A program made the translations under genes and the position numbers. The notes beneath the pieces were generated by a model, which saw only the letters and a program-made list of their open reading frames with translations, ran no database searches and was not told where the DNA came from. This document shows positions 12,722-26,300 of a DNA stretch of 64,000 nucleotides, one piece after another (position 1 is the stretch's first letter; each line of letters opens with the position of its first letter). Source of the DNA: Sphaerulina vaccinii (lineage: Eukaryota; Ascomycota; Dothideomycetes; Mycosphaerellales; Mycosphaerellaceae); assembly GCA_022570795.1 (NCBI GenBank), contig JAKUDP010000013.1:868001-932000 (forward strand), given 5' to 3'.

Positions 12722-14649
12722 TACCTATAAAGAGATAATATAGAATTCTAAATAGAACTATATATAGAAAGAAGTAATCTAGAGAGAACTAGTAGTTTTA
12801 GATAGTAACTATACCTAGAAGCTAGTTATACTACTAAAAAGTACAAACTTTATAATATCTAGATAGGTCTTTAATATAAAAAGATTAATTAGTAGAGCTA
12901 TTAAAAAGTTTAAAGTAAGACTAGTTACTAGAGGGTTCTTCTAGAAGTTTAGAGTAGACTTTAAGAATACCTTTATACTAACTATAAGGTATAATACTTT
13001 AAAGGTATTTATAGTAGTTATTTGCAAAAAGGACTTAGAGATATACTAAGTAGATATAAATAATATATTTATAAAAAGCTCTCTAAAAGAAAATATTTAT
13101 ATAATTCTACCTCTAGAAGTAGAGGTTCTACTAAACTAGGTTCTAAAGATTCTAAAAAGTTTCTATAAACTTAAGTAAGTAGTAAGAGACTAGAATAAAC
13201 TCTATATCTTAAAGCTAGAATAAATAGAATTCGATTAATTAGAAATCGACCTATACCTACTTATCTATAGAGAAAGAAGAATTATAGTTCTAACCTATAT
13301 AGATAATATACCTATTATAGTACTAGAACTAAAAGATATTCTCTAGTTTAAGGAATAGCTTAGTAAAGTCTTTAAAATTAAGAATCTAAAGAAGCTAGAA
13401 AAGATTCTTAGAATAAAGATAATAAGGGATAGGGTTATAGAAACTCTAAAGCTTAATTAAAAATACTATATCTAAGAAAACCTTATAAGGCTAAATATAA
13501 CTAAGGAAAATACCTATCTAACTCTCTTACTAATAGATAGTTATAAAAGCCTTACTAAGGTAATTCTATCTAATAAGAGATATACTAAATAGAAGTACTA
13601 AAGCTAGATAGATATATAGATATAGCCGATAGTTATAATAAGACTAGATATTACTTTCGCTCTTAGTAGACTAAGCTTATATATAGCTAACCTAATAAAG
13701 AGATATATAAATACTCTAAAGAAACTAGCAAGATACCTTAGGTCGTCCCTAGACCTAGAACTTATATTTAGAAGAGGTAGTAGAAGCCTTATTAGATATT
13801 TAGACTCTAACTATATAATAGATAAAGTAGATAGAGTCTCAATTCTAGAATCTATTTTCTTCCTCTATAGAGTACTAGTATTTTAGATAAGTAAAAAATA
13901 GAAGTCTATAGTAATATTAACTATAGAGGCTAAGTATATAGCTCTAAATATATATACTAAGTAATCTTAATTCCTAGTAGTACTTCTAAGAGAAATAGAC
14001 TATATAGAGTTAGTAGGAGAATATTCTTTTTAACTACTTATTAAAACAAACTCTAATATAGTAAATAAACTTAGATCTATTTAGATTATAGGAGATAACT
14101 AAGTATCTCTAACTCTAGTTAAGGATGCCTATATCTATAAGAGATTAAAATATATTAATATAGCCTATAATAATATTAGAAGACTCTAGTAGTAAAGGAA
14201 GATAGTAGTAGTATATATTCTAATAAAAGAAATAGTTGCAGATAGGTTAACTAAGCCGAAGAATAGTCCCTAATTCTAGGAGTTTATAAGACAACTCTAG
14301 CTTATATAAATAGCTCTTCTATACTTAATAAGTTATCGAGATTTGAAATAGAATATAAGTTTTAGAATATAGAGTAGAAGAACTATCTAGCCTAAGTAGA
14401 AGTATTAGAAAGTATAGTCTAGTTAGACTATCTAAGAGACACCCTCTTAGGGATTAGATTATATAACATACGTCACGTGACAGTAGGTCACGTGACTCAT
14501 CTAATGCTCTATATCTTAGGAGGAGATGCAACCTATATCTAACTAATATAATTAATATAGTTAGTTTCTATCTAATACTTCTACTTCTATTATATATTAA
14601 GACTCTTTCTATATATTATAGGTATATATATTATTATCCTATTTTAATA
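12722..14649 (+). mobile_element. Truncated Ty1/copia element, copy C (RT-RNase H-LTR)
   Basis: This is the 3' half of the same copia family. The conceptual protein starts in the copia reverse transcriptase (12770 onward, with SRAIKKFKVRLVTRGFFQKF matching the canonical KARLVARGF block). It continues through the YIDN motif region near 13290 (canonical YVDD) and into RNase H, ending near 14300. The LTR is at 14403-14649. The stop codons met are TAG or TAA and sit where the family has Gln or Trp. The 5' half is absent: the left boundary lies in the gypsy LTR. Confidence 0.8.
14403..14649 (+). repeat. LTR of copia copy C
   Basis: This 247 bp LTR starts TATTAGAAAG and ends TTTTAATA. It contains a segment with unmutated CACGTGAC motifs near 14474-14494 where the other copies have lost them, so this copy preserves more of the ancestral LTR there. 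Confidence 0.75.
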
Positions 14650-16200
14650 ACTTCTAGTATTATATTAGAGCCCTAGGTATCCTCTATAACCTAATCTAGT
14701 ATATTCGAATAATACCTTAGTATTATAGCAAGTTCGCAAAGTATGTTATTAGTAGTATATATATAATATTCGATTATTTAATAGTAAGTTAGAAGAAACT
14801 AAGAAGGAGTTAGTTATATCTTTTTCTTATCTAGACTCTAAGATAATCTTAGATTAACCTACTTTAATTATATTTTACTATAATATCTTATATTAATTAG
14901 CTTTCTTAGAGCTTTCTATATTAGTACTTAGTATATTCAATATATTCTTATTTCTTCTATTTCTTACTTTTTAATACTCTTTTACTAATAATATACTTTC
15001 TATATAGCTTTTACTACTAAATTAGACTTATTAGAATAGTATATATATTATAATAACTAGAGTACTAAATCTACAACCTCGAATTAACTAATTCTAGTTC
15101 TTATACTACCTAGAAATATATAGCTACATCCGATTCGAGCCTTTAAATATAATATACTAGAATACTTTCGAATCTATTTATAATACTCTCGAGCCTTTCT
15201 ATAATATTATAGTCGATACTAAGAGCTTTAAAGACGATCTTTCTAGCTATATCTAGAATATAGACTACCTCTATAAGTATATTAGCTAATCTAAGGCATA
15301 CTAGGCTTAAAATACTTTTCTTTCTAGTTCTACTAAGAACAAGTTACTTATAGTAGTAGTATATAACTCCTAGCTTGTTCTAGAGAAGTACTATAACCTC
15401 TATAATAAGTCGCTAGCTTACTATACTACTATAGCTATTAATCTAATACTTAAATAGTATTAGTATATATAGGAATAGAGTACTAATATATAGGAATAGG
15501 GTGCTAATAGTAAGAAGGAAGATTAGCTACTTTCTATTTAAAAATATATTAATAACTTCTAGCTTACTAAATATAAAGGTACTACTACTATTACTCTATT
15601 ACTATGTCGATCCTCCTTCTTCTCCCTCTCCGACGCATCTACTACTAGCGCCAAATACAAGCGAACTAGTAGTAATAAGAGGTCTACTAAGAATCTAAAG
15701 GAATATAAGTAGGTAAAGAGCTATACTATAAAGTATACTAATACTTTTGAGTAGTTTCTTTAATAGCTACTTAAGGTAGAAAGTATAGATATACTAGCCT
15801 ACTAGAATATTCGCTAGGCTTCTAGATAATAATATAATTTAGTATAGATAGTAAAGAGATAGATACCTAGTATTAATATAGTTTTAAGTACTAATATAAC
15901 TACTTTCTAGATACTCGACCTCCTTACTATTTCCTCTATATCTACTAAGTATAAAAGAGTATTTTTATAAACTACTTTACTTATTACTAATTACTAAAAC
16001 TATTTTAAAAATAATATTATTAAAGCTTATAAGTATCTATACTATTAGATAACTAATAAAGGCAAGGTAGATACATTTAATAGCGACAATAAGGGTAGTA
16101 AGGGTATTAATATAGTAGATAAGGAGTTTGTTAATAATATACCTAGATTTAGTAAAGAGCTAGACGAGGATATAGAGTAAGCAAAATGCATGTTTTATTC
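14650..16200 (+). mobile_element. hAT-type DNA transposon remnant (C-terminal transposase)
   Basis: Plus-strand conceptual reading from about 15380 shows the C-terminal part of a hAT transposase. There is a segment that corresponds to the conserved A..LNPR.KW.Y...W block (about 15420-15480). Near 15910-16040 follows the hAT dimerisation region, of the form LDLLTISSIS.KYKRVF.QT.LLITN, corresponding to the canonical ARDILSIPATSAECERVFSSAK type. Stops are TAG/TAA as in the neighbours, so it is RIP-damaged. The 5' part is absent or unrecognisable next to copia copy C, and I could not identify terminal inverted repeats. RIP fades at about 16190, only 200 bp before the next gene. Confidence 0.65.
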
Positions 16201-16391
16201 ACTTTAAAAGGCGCTAGTACTTAGATACTATACTCTTATTAGCTACGGAGTTAGCTCCTGCTATTGCAATCAACGCAATCTGCTCGTACTTTCACCTACT
16301 AGTTAGCAACTAGCCGTCAATTAATCCAATCTAACCCTCAAATTGGTCGCAATCGGTTGATGTCAATCATTGCTACTCCAAATGCATCAAA

Positions 16392-17471
16392 ATGTTGATG
16401 GGCCACTCTCGCAGTCACAACTGCACGAGGCGTCGACAGCGCCTGGGACTCTCGCATCGCTCGAACTCGACAGGGAGTGACTTGTCGACCGCTCTTCGCC
16501 ATTGCAGAGTGCCACGTACCGATTCGACATTTCGTCACGCCATGGCGCAGCTTGACAGCACTATGACCTCGGTATCCGGAGATCATACAGCTTCAACGTC
16601 AACAAGTCTGAGAGTATCTCTAGACCAGCACCAGTCGCATCCAAGCTCATCCAGGTCTGGGTTCGTGACCGAGTTACGCAAATGTCAGGAGCAAGGCTTA
16701 AGTTTCACAGATGAACATGTCACGACCGCACCCTCGAGCAACACAAGCTTTACATCAGCCGCGACAACGAGCAACACGTTCACACCGTTGGCAAACGATG
16801 GCCGAGCCTCTGCATCGACAGGACCAGAATCTACGATGACTCACTTTCGATTTTTCGACTTGCCTTCAGAACTTCGCGAGAAGATCTACGAGTACCTGCG
16901 TGCCGCGTACGTCATCATTGGCGATTGCTTGCTGCCAGAAGTCCCTTCGATAGCTGGTGTTTGTCGCCTCGTTCGAACAGAGGCTCTGGCATCTTACTTC
17001 GCGAACTCGCATTTCGTCTTTCGAATTAGCCAAAATGCACCACACGATTTTGAGGCCTACTCATGGCTCCACGCACAACAGGATGCCATGATCGCATCGA
17101 TCAAGACCTTTGAGTTCCGCTTCTTCAGAACAGACTACGAGTGTACCACGATCGCTGTCGATGTTCGCTCCGGGAATGTTAGGGTCTCTCGGAAAGATAC
17201 TGCACCTCCCTTACCTCCTACCTGGGACATGTACCAACGGCAGCTTGTCCGGAAAATCGAGCCTGTGTCGGAGCATATCAATGGAGTGGTGGGCAAGATC
17301 CAAGATGTCCTAGAAGGTATTGAACTGGACGCAGAGGGTGTAAGGCGGCTGTGTACACATGATATGAGGTACATCATGCAGTTGACTATCGGTACGCTGA
17401 GCGATGGTGATGGTGAGCCAGGTGGTCGCTACTTTAGCAGATTCAAGCTGCCCGGACTGAGGCATGCCTGA
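16392..17471 (+). CDS. F-box/2EXR-like hypothetical protein
   Basis: This single open frame of 359 codons carries the fungal pattern FRFFDLPSELREKIYEYL (about residues 152-169), which opens many F-box-like and 2EXR-type proteins of Dothideomycetes. Such proteins are thought to act as substrate adaptors, but no substrate can be inferred. The first 150 residues are Ser/Thr-rich and low in conservation signals. A second ATG at 16542 lies in a better context (gccATGG) and gives a protein of about 309 residues, so it may be the true start; the first 50 codons look like non-coding sequence. The gene begins about 190 bp after the end of the RIP-mutated transposon block, yet its own base composition is normal. 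Expression is unknown. Confidence 0.55.
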   Translation: MLMGHSRSHNCTRRRQRLGLSHRSNSTGSDLSTALRHCRVPRTDSTFRHAMAQLDSTMTSVSGDHTASTSTSLRVSLDQHQSHPSSSRSGFVTELRKCQEQGLSFTDEHVTTAPSSNTSFTSAATTSNTFTPLANDGRASASTGPESTMTHFRFFDLPSELREKIYEYLRAAYVIIGDCLLPEVPSIAGVCRLVRTEALASYFANSHFVFRISQNAPHDFEAYSWLHAQQDAMIASIKTFEFRFFRTDYECTTIAVDVRSGNVRVSRKDTAPPLPPTWDMYQRQLVRKIEPVSEHINGVVGKIQDVLEGIELDAEGVRRLCTHDMRYIMQLTIGTLSDGDGEPGGRYFSRFKLPGLRHA

Positions 17472-17501
17472 GATGGACGTTTGTTCCGACGGAAATGACA
17501 T

Positions 17502-18539
17502 TCAGATGTCTGAAGAGCGAAGATGCTGACTTGGTTCGAACGTGCGCAATAGATACGGAGCTAGAGATACATGAAGTGCCTTGAGACATTGAGCGTGCAG
17601 ACTTGTCGTGAATCAATTGATTACGGAGGACTGAAGCCAGACTTTAAGCCCTGCATTGCCTTTAGGGGTACTCAGGCTAAGGAACAGTAGCGCGAAGCCT
17701 AAAGTGGTTAACCGTTTTCGTTTAAAGCCATTAACCTTTTTCGTGAATACATTTCCAACACATCCTCCTCCTTGGCTCGAAGGGTCGGAGCTCCTTGACT
17801 CTTGTCCTGACATCGACGGCCATAACCACCGCCGCCATACGGATACCATTGATGCAAATGATGTTGGTGGTTCCGTGAATTGTCAGCTCGCCAAGACCAC
17901 AAACAATTTCAGAATTTCTGCCAACCTGCATCAACTCCCACGCTCATAGAAAGATAGCTCAAAGCACTTGAGCATGTTGTGGCCGTTCCACAAGATCAAG
18001 CGACATGCGACGACAAAGGCTTTAGATTGGTCTTGAAGCTGTGCAAAACAATCCAGCCCAGCAGAATCCACTCCCGCTGGATGATACAGGCTCGACACGA
18101 CATGATCGCCAACTAGACCAAGCAGAGGCTCATAGGATGTTCCAAGTACTGGATGATCCTCACGGAGATGGTGTTCAGTGGCCACGATGGCGGAATCCAA
18201 GCAGATCGGCCGGTGAAGGTGTTGGCTTTCCTCGGACACCACCTGCCATAATCTCGCAGCAACAAGCAGACTCTTTGGAATGGGCGGCAGGGATGAGGCT
18301 CCGTATGACATGCTTGTCGTGATGGTTGTGTATGTCCCGCAGATGCAATGGAGCCTGATGTAGTGCCATAGTGGGGATATATGTGGCTGCATCCACTTGT
18401 ACGCAATCCCATGGATCTTCAGATCGAAGAAGATGAGCTTCCAGATCCGACAATACTGCTAGCTGGGCACTTGGGCAGGAATCAGCATGCATATAGGCGT
18501 TGAAGTACTGGTCGAGGAAATTAGGAGCCGGCTTCTGGC
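17502..18539. other. Unresolved stretch, possible decayed gene on the minus strand
   Basis: No convincing gene is present. The minus strand holds overlapping open stretches (153 codons at 17931-18392 and 67 codons at 17731-17934) whose combined translation has globular-looking hydrophobic composition but no family I recognise. The frames would have to be joined across a stop, so at best this is a decayed gene. It separates the F-box-like gene from the satellite array. Confidence 0.25.
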
Positions 18540-21500
18540 GAGCGGACCACCACTACATTGACCACTGATGGAGCTATGCAATGTTGTCAGCACTTCTGCA
18601 ATGTACATGAAGACATTCAGGCTGTCCTGAGGATCATGAGTACTCAATGTAGAGCCGAAGTAGCGTGCTGAACTGGAAGAAGCAGCTAACGGACTTAGCA
18701 TCACTACACTGGATATCCTCGAGTTATGCGACGTTTCAGGCCCTTCTCCGACTCGATCAATCTACATCCAAGCTGGTCTGCATGTCGTGGGTGCCTGATG
18801 TAGACCCGATGTAGCGTATTCGAGCCGGCAGCCAGATTCATCACCACTACATTGACCATTTCTCGAGCTCCACGACCTAGGAGGCGCTTCTCCGACAAAG
18901 ATTATCGACATTCAGGCTGTTCTGCATGTCGTGTGCACTCAATGTAGAGCAGATGTAGAGCGTTCGAGAAAACTCGAAAAGCTTCGGTGGAGATACAAGT
19001 GCTCGCTACATCAAGCCAATGCAAGGTATCCAGCTCTCGGGCGCACGTCTCACATGCACATTGTTGTATCGTGTCACAGCTGGGATGCATGAGCTGCCGA
19101 TGTAGTGGATCTCCATCGATGAGCATCGGAGACTTCCGGACTTGAGTGAAGAAATTCAGGTGGCACACTACATCAACACACACAGCACGCTTCTGTATCG
19201 TTGCACCTTAAAAGCCACATCTCCTACTACCCTGAGTCTCGGTTCCGCGCCACTGAAGACCATTTGGCCTCGTTGCAGCGCCATCACGGGTAATTGTGGT
19301 TTCAAAACAAGACACGCTACATCGAGCTCCGCTGCACCTTTGCAAGTATCAGGGACGTTTGCGAACCCTCTTCAAGCAGTGTAATTGCCAATCCAGTGCA
19401 GCTTCCGCCTCTGGAAATGCGATGTAGAGCACATCCAGTGCGGTGATGGAAGATCAAGGCTCGAACATTGGCATGTTACAACGCCCCGAATGACATAATT
19501 ACCAGAGGTTACGCGTTTGGCATGTCATGCGCAACATTTCACTCTGCGCTTCCGCGCTCTGGTGCGATGTTCACCATAGGTATAGTGCTGAGGAAGAGAC
19601 AGAGCGCAAACGCATTTCCACCACGAGCCACGCTGCATTGATGCTCACAGCTCGAGTACAAGCTGCGACAACACTAAGGCAACATCTTGAGACATCAACC
19701 TACTCATTCTTGGTAGACTGATAGTCGCCAGCGTATGCTACGAAATCGACATGCTGATGCAATGTTTAACAGGGCTTTCACGCACCAAGGCGCAGATCCT
19801 TTGTATTCGTCTGCCAGGCCGCGCCATCTGGACATATGACGATCATTGGCGCTCGACGAAGCGATTGCCAGGCTTCTGTGCGCTTGTCCGGATGTCGGAC
19901 CAATTGTGAACGTCTCTCCTCTTTTGACGCAGCTTCACCCGTCGCAGACTGCTCTACATGGAGCTGCCACGTGCAAGTCGAGCAGCGTTAAGCATTGTAG
20001 CACCTTCTGAACGCTTTTGGCGTTGTGCTGACAAGGACAAGCACCTTGTGGGACACGATGTAGGCCTGTACCAGCTTTGCTACCTATGCGACATGCAGAC
20101 ATCTGTGGAACGCACGCCAAACGACTCAGCACTGCATGAAAAGCACTCACTAATCGTAAGGATTCTACATCTTCGATCTGGCTCCGATCGGACCAAAGTT
20201 CAGCTCAATGTAGCGAGCGACAGTCTTGGTGAGAAGACCATATACCGCTACATCGCGCTACATTGGGCCCGTATAGCCAGTCACCATGGCGGGAGAACTT
20301 CTCTCAACCTTCTGAAGGCCTTTGGCGTCGTCCTGACAAGGACAGCTGCCTTGTGGGACGCGATGCAGAGCTGCTCCGCTTGGATGAACAGCACCCGTCC
20401 CAATCGCGATCCACCGTGTCGACATGGAAAAGCCCGACAACGAATCAGTTCTTACGACACTCTGAGAACTTTTTCTGTTGGAGACGCTCGACATGAAACG
20501 CCAAGAGCTTCACTTTGTACAACAACAACACGGTTCCCATAGCAACCACACTTACCGACCCACTGGGCGCTTCAGGACATGCTGAAAAATTCTTCATATG
20601 TACCTGAGATGCTTGACTACTATCCTGACCGCCGCCATTGGTCCGTGGCAATCAAGACTTCACCCGGAGCAGCAAGAAACAGCAGATATTGCACAAGCAT
20701 GCCTGATGTCGATTCAGGATACACCAAAAGTACTCCGGATGGTTTCACTATTGGTCTAGGTGAATCCTGACAGGATTTCTGCTCCAGTCGTGCGACCTGA
20801 CACCGACAGCTGCGTACTGAGAGGGCAGCATGCAACATTTCTCCTTGAACCCAGTATGAACGCGCCGAATAACAGCTCACCTATTCAGGATTGACCTAAC
20901 ATTCACCTGAGCGAATTCCAAATGGCTGGCATGAGGTTGCGGGTATGATAGGGATCCACACCAGTTCACCAGCCAGAACGACAAGTACACCACCACTAAA
21001 TCGCGCTACATTGGTGCCACACGGACAAGCCCGACGACAGGCGAGCTTGGAGTATACCCTGAGATCTTTTCGCTTTGTGTCAGTGAAGATTGGTGTTGCG
21101 TGAAACGAGATCTTGGACCATACCAGATTGTCCACTAACTACAGCACCAAAGTGCTCTACATCGGCGCGTCATGGACTGGTCCGATGACAGGCGAGCTCG
21201 GAATACAATCTGAGATCCGTTCGCTTTGTGTCCCGAATCACTGAAATTCTGTGGGACGCGATGCAGAGCTGTACTATAAAACGCATTACCAGAACACCAC
21301 TCCACTGCACCATCTTCGCGCGGAATGGACAGGTATGACGACAGGCAAGGTCATAACACAGTCTGAGAACTTTTCGCCGTGTGTCCCGACCGGCTGGCGT
21401 GCTACGGAACACAACGTAGCGCTTCACGAGCACCATCCTCATGTACCCTTCGAGCCACGCTACATCGTGCAGCTGTGAACAAACGCCTTCTCAGGCACAT

Positions 21501-23355
21501 TCCAGGCATACTCTGCAAACTTCTCCCCATATGCTGCTGGTCCTGACTTGCGCGTGGAGCAAGTTTGGGGAGCCTCTCAACAGCGGACAATTGCAGCATT
21601 TACGGGACATGCAATATGCATCGCATGCGAATGGAAAGTCGATCACCTTCAGTCAGAACATTTGGAAAATTGAATGCTCGAATCTCAAGTCACTACGTGC
21701 AGGCCTTGACTAGGTTCAACAGGATAAGAGCCTCACCTAACCGTGTCTCCACTACATCGGCGCCAGAATCGATGCCACTGCCAATCGCCGTGGCCGGCCA
21801 GCTTTTGTTGTCGCCTGAGACCCTTTGGCGACGCTTTGCTGAGCACTGAATACGCATGAGACATTCTTCAGCTATCTCCTACCTAGCGTACTGTACGGCA
21901 ACCAAAAGTACGTTCAACGCAGCATGCCACATTAACCAGTACGGCATCAGCTTGACTCAATCCATGGAGAGAATCAAATCCGGCAATCTGTCATGCATAT
22001 ACTCAATTTTGAGCTCGATGTAGTACGACTAAGGTCGGGTTGAGCCAGACACCCTCTACGTTGAGCGACAACATATACATATGGACAAGCACAACAGCGG
22101 ACATCCTCGGGCTACCCAATAGAGCAGTCGTGAATCGGTTTCTGGGTCCTAGCAAGTGCGTTCACTTGGCTTGTTCCTGATGTGCAACCACGCCGTACTA
22201 TCGACTTACGGACACAGGCCACGAGAAGGCTTAGGAGGCGAGCAAAAGTCCTCACCTGCTGCTAATTCAATATTCTGTCAATATGCCGTCCATACGATCA
22301 GATCTCAGCTCGATGTAGTGAGCTGCGGCCATGGTAGGCAAGCAGGACTGTCGAGCTACGAGTACGGCCCACGAGAAGCTTCAGGATGCCAGCGAAAGTA
22401 CTCACTTGCTGTCAACTCGCGACTCCGTCGATATGGCCTTCATACGATCACATCTCAGCTCGATGTAGCGGGTTCCGGTTTTGGTGAGAGAAAACTAGTC
22501 CGCTACATCAGGCTATAGTACGTCCTGACACACTGCCAGAAGTGCTCAGATACTCTCAATTGGTAGCTCCTTTGATATGCCTTCAATAGTTGGAACTTTC
22601 AGCTCGACGTAGGAGGTAGTGGAAGGCAGGTTTGGTGAGAGAAGGTTATGCCTCTACATCGGGCTACATCAGACTACACCATGCTCCAGTGCACCGCCAA
22701 AAGTACTCACTGACTGGTCATTCACAGATCCTTCGATATGCCGTCGATGTATGCAGTTATCAGCTTGATGCTGAGAGAGATGTCTGTTGACAATGGCTAT
22801 GCCGCTACATCGAGCTAGGTTGAGCTACAGCATGGCCAAGTGCACAACTGAAAGTACTCACTACTCTACAGGCTTCAACTCCTCCGATATGCCGTCCATA
22901 CATGCGATGATCAGCTCAGTGTAGCGGGAAGTAGGTTTGGTGGGAGAAGTACATTCCGCTACATCAAGCTCTACCAAGCCCTGGTGGTCAAGTCCAGCGA
23001 CCGACGACTCCATACAATACAGTGAGAGATTCTGATTGGGCTCGATGGGCTTCTGAATGCTTATAGAAGCAGGTGTGCTGCCTTACACCTCTGGACACTG
23101 TGGATCTCTACATCAAGCTCCATTATGGCCTAGTGTCCAAGCCCAGCAACGGGCATCTTGGCACGATATAGTGAGAAGTTCTGATTAGACTCGGCGGGCT
23201 TCTGAATGCTTGTAGAACCAGATATATTGTACTATACCTCTCGGATATCACTAAGCTGTACATCAAGCTACATGATGGTCTAGAGTCCAAGCCCAGTGAC
23301 AGGCATCTTCGCACGATATAGTGAGAAGTACTGATCTGCTTTCCTGAGCTTCCAG
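18540..23355. repeat. Decayed tandem satellite, about 145-160 bp period, with ATGTAG/CTACAT inverted repeats
   Basis: Related but diverged units recur throughout. Most contain a GATGTAG-type motif followed 30-65 bases later by its inverse CTACATC, so each unit could fold back. Examples of pairs are near 18646/18704, 18808/18846, 18952/19006, 19098/19168, 20210/20246, 22462/22502, 22604/22652 and 22915/22957. Companion phrases recur too: GACATTCAGGCTGT...CATGTCGTG near 18612, 18735 and 18904; TTGTGGGACACGATG-like near 20047, 20352 and 21250; AAAGTACTCACT near 22396, 22692 and 22850; CGATATAGTGAGAAGT near 23163 and 23317. Short open frames here look accidental. There is no RIP signature. The array continues after the inserted hAT element at 27180. 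Confidence 0.7.
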
Positions 23356-23363
23356 AAGCACAT
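23356..23363. repeat. Left target-site duplication of hAT element
   Basis: AAGCACAT immediately precedes the left inverted terminal repeat and is repeated exactly at 27172-27179. Eight base pairs is the expected duplication length for the hAT superfamily. Confidence 0.85.
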
Positions 23364-26300
23364 TAGGGTGGTCGATGGTCAGTACACGCCAGTACGTACT
23401 GTACTGTTTGACCAGCGTAGTACAATCAAGCGGAGGCCTCTATGAAGCCAGTACAATCAAGTATAACGTCGCCGTCTGTCTGTCTGTCTGGGTGTACTGC
23501 CGCTGTATATAGTCGTATCTTAGCCTCCCGGGCTTCTTCTCTTCTTAACCTACCAACAATTACCCTCTTTACTATAATTTGGCTTGTTCTTGTAATCCAG
23601 TATAGGCAATAAGGTGTATATAATCGATTAGGAGTGGGCAGAAGTAACTAATTGCAGTAGGAGGCTGTTATTAACCTTACTAGCGCCGATATACCCCCTC
23701 CCTCCCTAGCGCTAGCACTATCGACACTGCGGCTACGCAATGCCCTCGACGAGTTCCTAATAGTCTTACTAGACCACCTTCTATACTAGAAGCAAGGCGA
23801 TGTGCTGCATATCTATAGTTAAGTAGTAGATGCAGTTTATTCGAAGGGTACTTAGTATAAGTAATTAGAGGCTATTATTCTTAATACTATGCCTTGTATA
23901 AGAGAGCAAATTAAGTATATTATTACTAATAGGAAGGAGCTCTATCTATATATCTAGAATTGTAGTTATAAGTATTATTAGTATTAGAAACAAGTAAATA
24001 GTAGTAGTCTTAGTATATTAGAAGAGGTATTTATAGTAGATAGCTAATAATAAGGCTAATAAGGCTAAAAGTAAAGATAAGAGTTTAGTTAGCTAGCTAG
24101 CTCCGAGCCGCACGGGTAATAATACAAGAGTGCTATCTTTTATCTTAATCTAGGGTCTATATAGCAAAGCTAAAGAACTTTAAAATAATAATTACTAAGT
24201 TATTAATACTATACTTATAAATAATATTATATAAACAAACCGAGTAGTACAAGTTGTAGCTAAGCTAAAATAGAAAATTTCTATCTTATTAGATCTCTTA
24301 TAGTATATATATTAAGTAATAAGGAATTTATAATAGATTTTAGATTAGAAATATATTCTTATATATATAATTTTGAGACTAAGTTTACTCTATAAGTAGA
24401 TGCGATATAACTACTTAGCTAAAATATATAAAAATTATAATTCGGACTAAATAAGGTATACTAAATAATATCTAGTTAAGTAAATATAAAAAAATATACT
24501 TGTTCTATAGCTCTAGGTATTGTAAATAGACGTGTCGTAACTCTAGTCTGTCGCAATCTAGGCTTCTTACCCTTAATACATCTTATTCTATATATACTAT
24601 AATAATATTATTAAAATATAATATAATAGATATAGTAGAGTTAGAAATTAGTACCAAGACTATCGTCGACAACCTTACTAAGATATATACTAACTCGCAG
24701 CTCCCTACTACGTACTAGAGCTATTATACTATATCTAGTTTCCTCGTCGATAGACTATGCCTTGTAGAATATATTCCTATACTACCTAGTAAGTAGCTAT
24801 AGTCGTCCTATATCTAGAAGGCTAAGGTAGGTATCGGCCTAACCTATATTGCAACTAGTAAAAGATACTAGATATATTATATATACTTCGAGAAGCTAGG
24901 CTTATAGAGTCTCTATCTTAAGGCCGACGGCTCTACGACGCGCGTAATAGACTATCTTAGAGATTACAAGTTCGGTAAAGGTTACTACTACAAGCGAGAT
25001 AGTATATATATACTACTAGAGAAAGATAGTAAGAAACAGAGACGCGAAAGTAATTTATAGGTAGCTTTCTAGGCGTAGAAGCGACTTAAAGAAAGTACTA
25101 AAGTCTTTAACTATATTAGATAGTATAAGACCTTTCTCGAATAGAAGATAGATAATAATTAATTACTTAGAAATATAGCCTCAAAGCGTCTATATAGACT
25201 ACTATACTATAAGAATAGTACGATTAAGAATATTATACCTTACTCTTATACTATAATGCAATACTAGCTTATAAACCTATTTAGAGGCTCGAAACCGAAT
25301 ATTAAAAGGAACCTCAAGTACGCGCATAGTCGTCTTTGCGTCTCTTTTAATAGCTAGAAGTCTAATAACAAGCTAGAGTTACTTAGTATCTTCGCGTACT
25401 ATATAAACTACGAGGGCAAGTATGTCTTAGTTATACTAGGACTACCGAACCTCTATAGCTCGAAGGAGGTATAAAATACTATAGACGCTATCTCTAAGAT
25501 ACTTACCGAGTTTAATATATAAGACAATATATACTACTTCTAGTCTAATAATATAAATATTAATAATAAGGTCTACTATCTACTAGCTACTAATCTTGGA
25601 CTATATTCTTAGAAGTGCTACCTATATTATAGTACTTATATTCTTAACCTTATATATAAGGCAATACTCTATAGCTATAATATCGATATAATAGATTAAG
25701 CCTATAAAGAAAGTAAGAAAGACAATAATAATAACTCCGAACTAGACAACTTTAATAATAATAATAAAGTAAAGGTATTTAAGTAATAGGCAAAAGTATA
25801 AGAAGCTATAGACTTATTTATTTTATAGCGCAAATATAGTACTATTAGTAAGCTTTATAATATTATTATTTATATATAATACTTAGGCTCAAAGTATAAG
25901 TTTTTTAAGAATAAGTAGAAAAAGACAAATCTAGATATATATATACTAGAGCTTATTCTTAATAGTAGTATTAGATAGAATAGTAACTATAATATAATAG
26001 AAAGAGGTATTAAACTTAAAGATATAATTAAGCTCTATTAAGTATACTACTATAAGGTTAATAATAGACTACTAGCGCAAGAAGACTACCTTATAAGTAA
26101 AGACTAGCAAGAGATTAAGAAGCTCTATATACTACTAAGACTAGTAAAGGAAGCCTTACTTAGTCTCTAAATAGATAGTACCTATATATATAGATTTCTA
26201 TAGTAGTTACTAACTACTTTTAACCTACTTATAACACGCCTAGAAGAAGCCAAGAACAAGTAGTCTATACTACCTAACTCGCACTATAAAGCCTATATTC

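Noticed and set aside
15501..15698. 65-codon plus-strand frame as a gene
   Set aside because: It is a chance frame across the hAT transposase remnant; the conserved transposase frame is different.
17931..18392. 153-codon minus-strand frame as a protein gene
   Set aside because: No recognisable domain and would need joining across stops; kept only as an unresolved stretch.
19958..20542. 194-codon plus-strand frame as a gene
   Set aside because: It runs through several satellite units and its translation repeats accordingly (two LTRT/KDKHLVGHD-like segments); explained by the repeat.
18540..23355. CRISPR-like array
   Set aside because: Repeats are long, diverged and eukaryotic in context, without short identical repeats and unique spacers.
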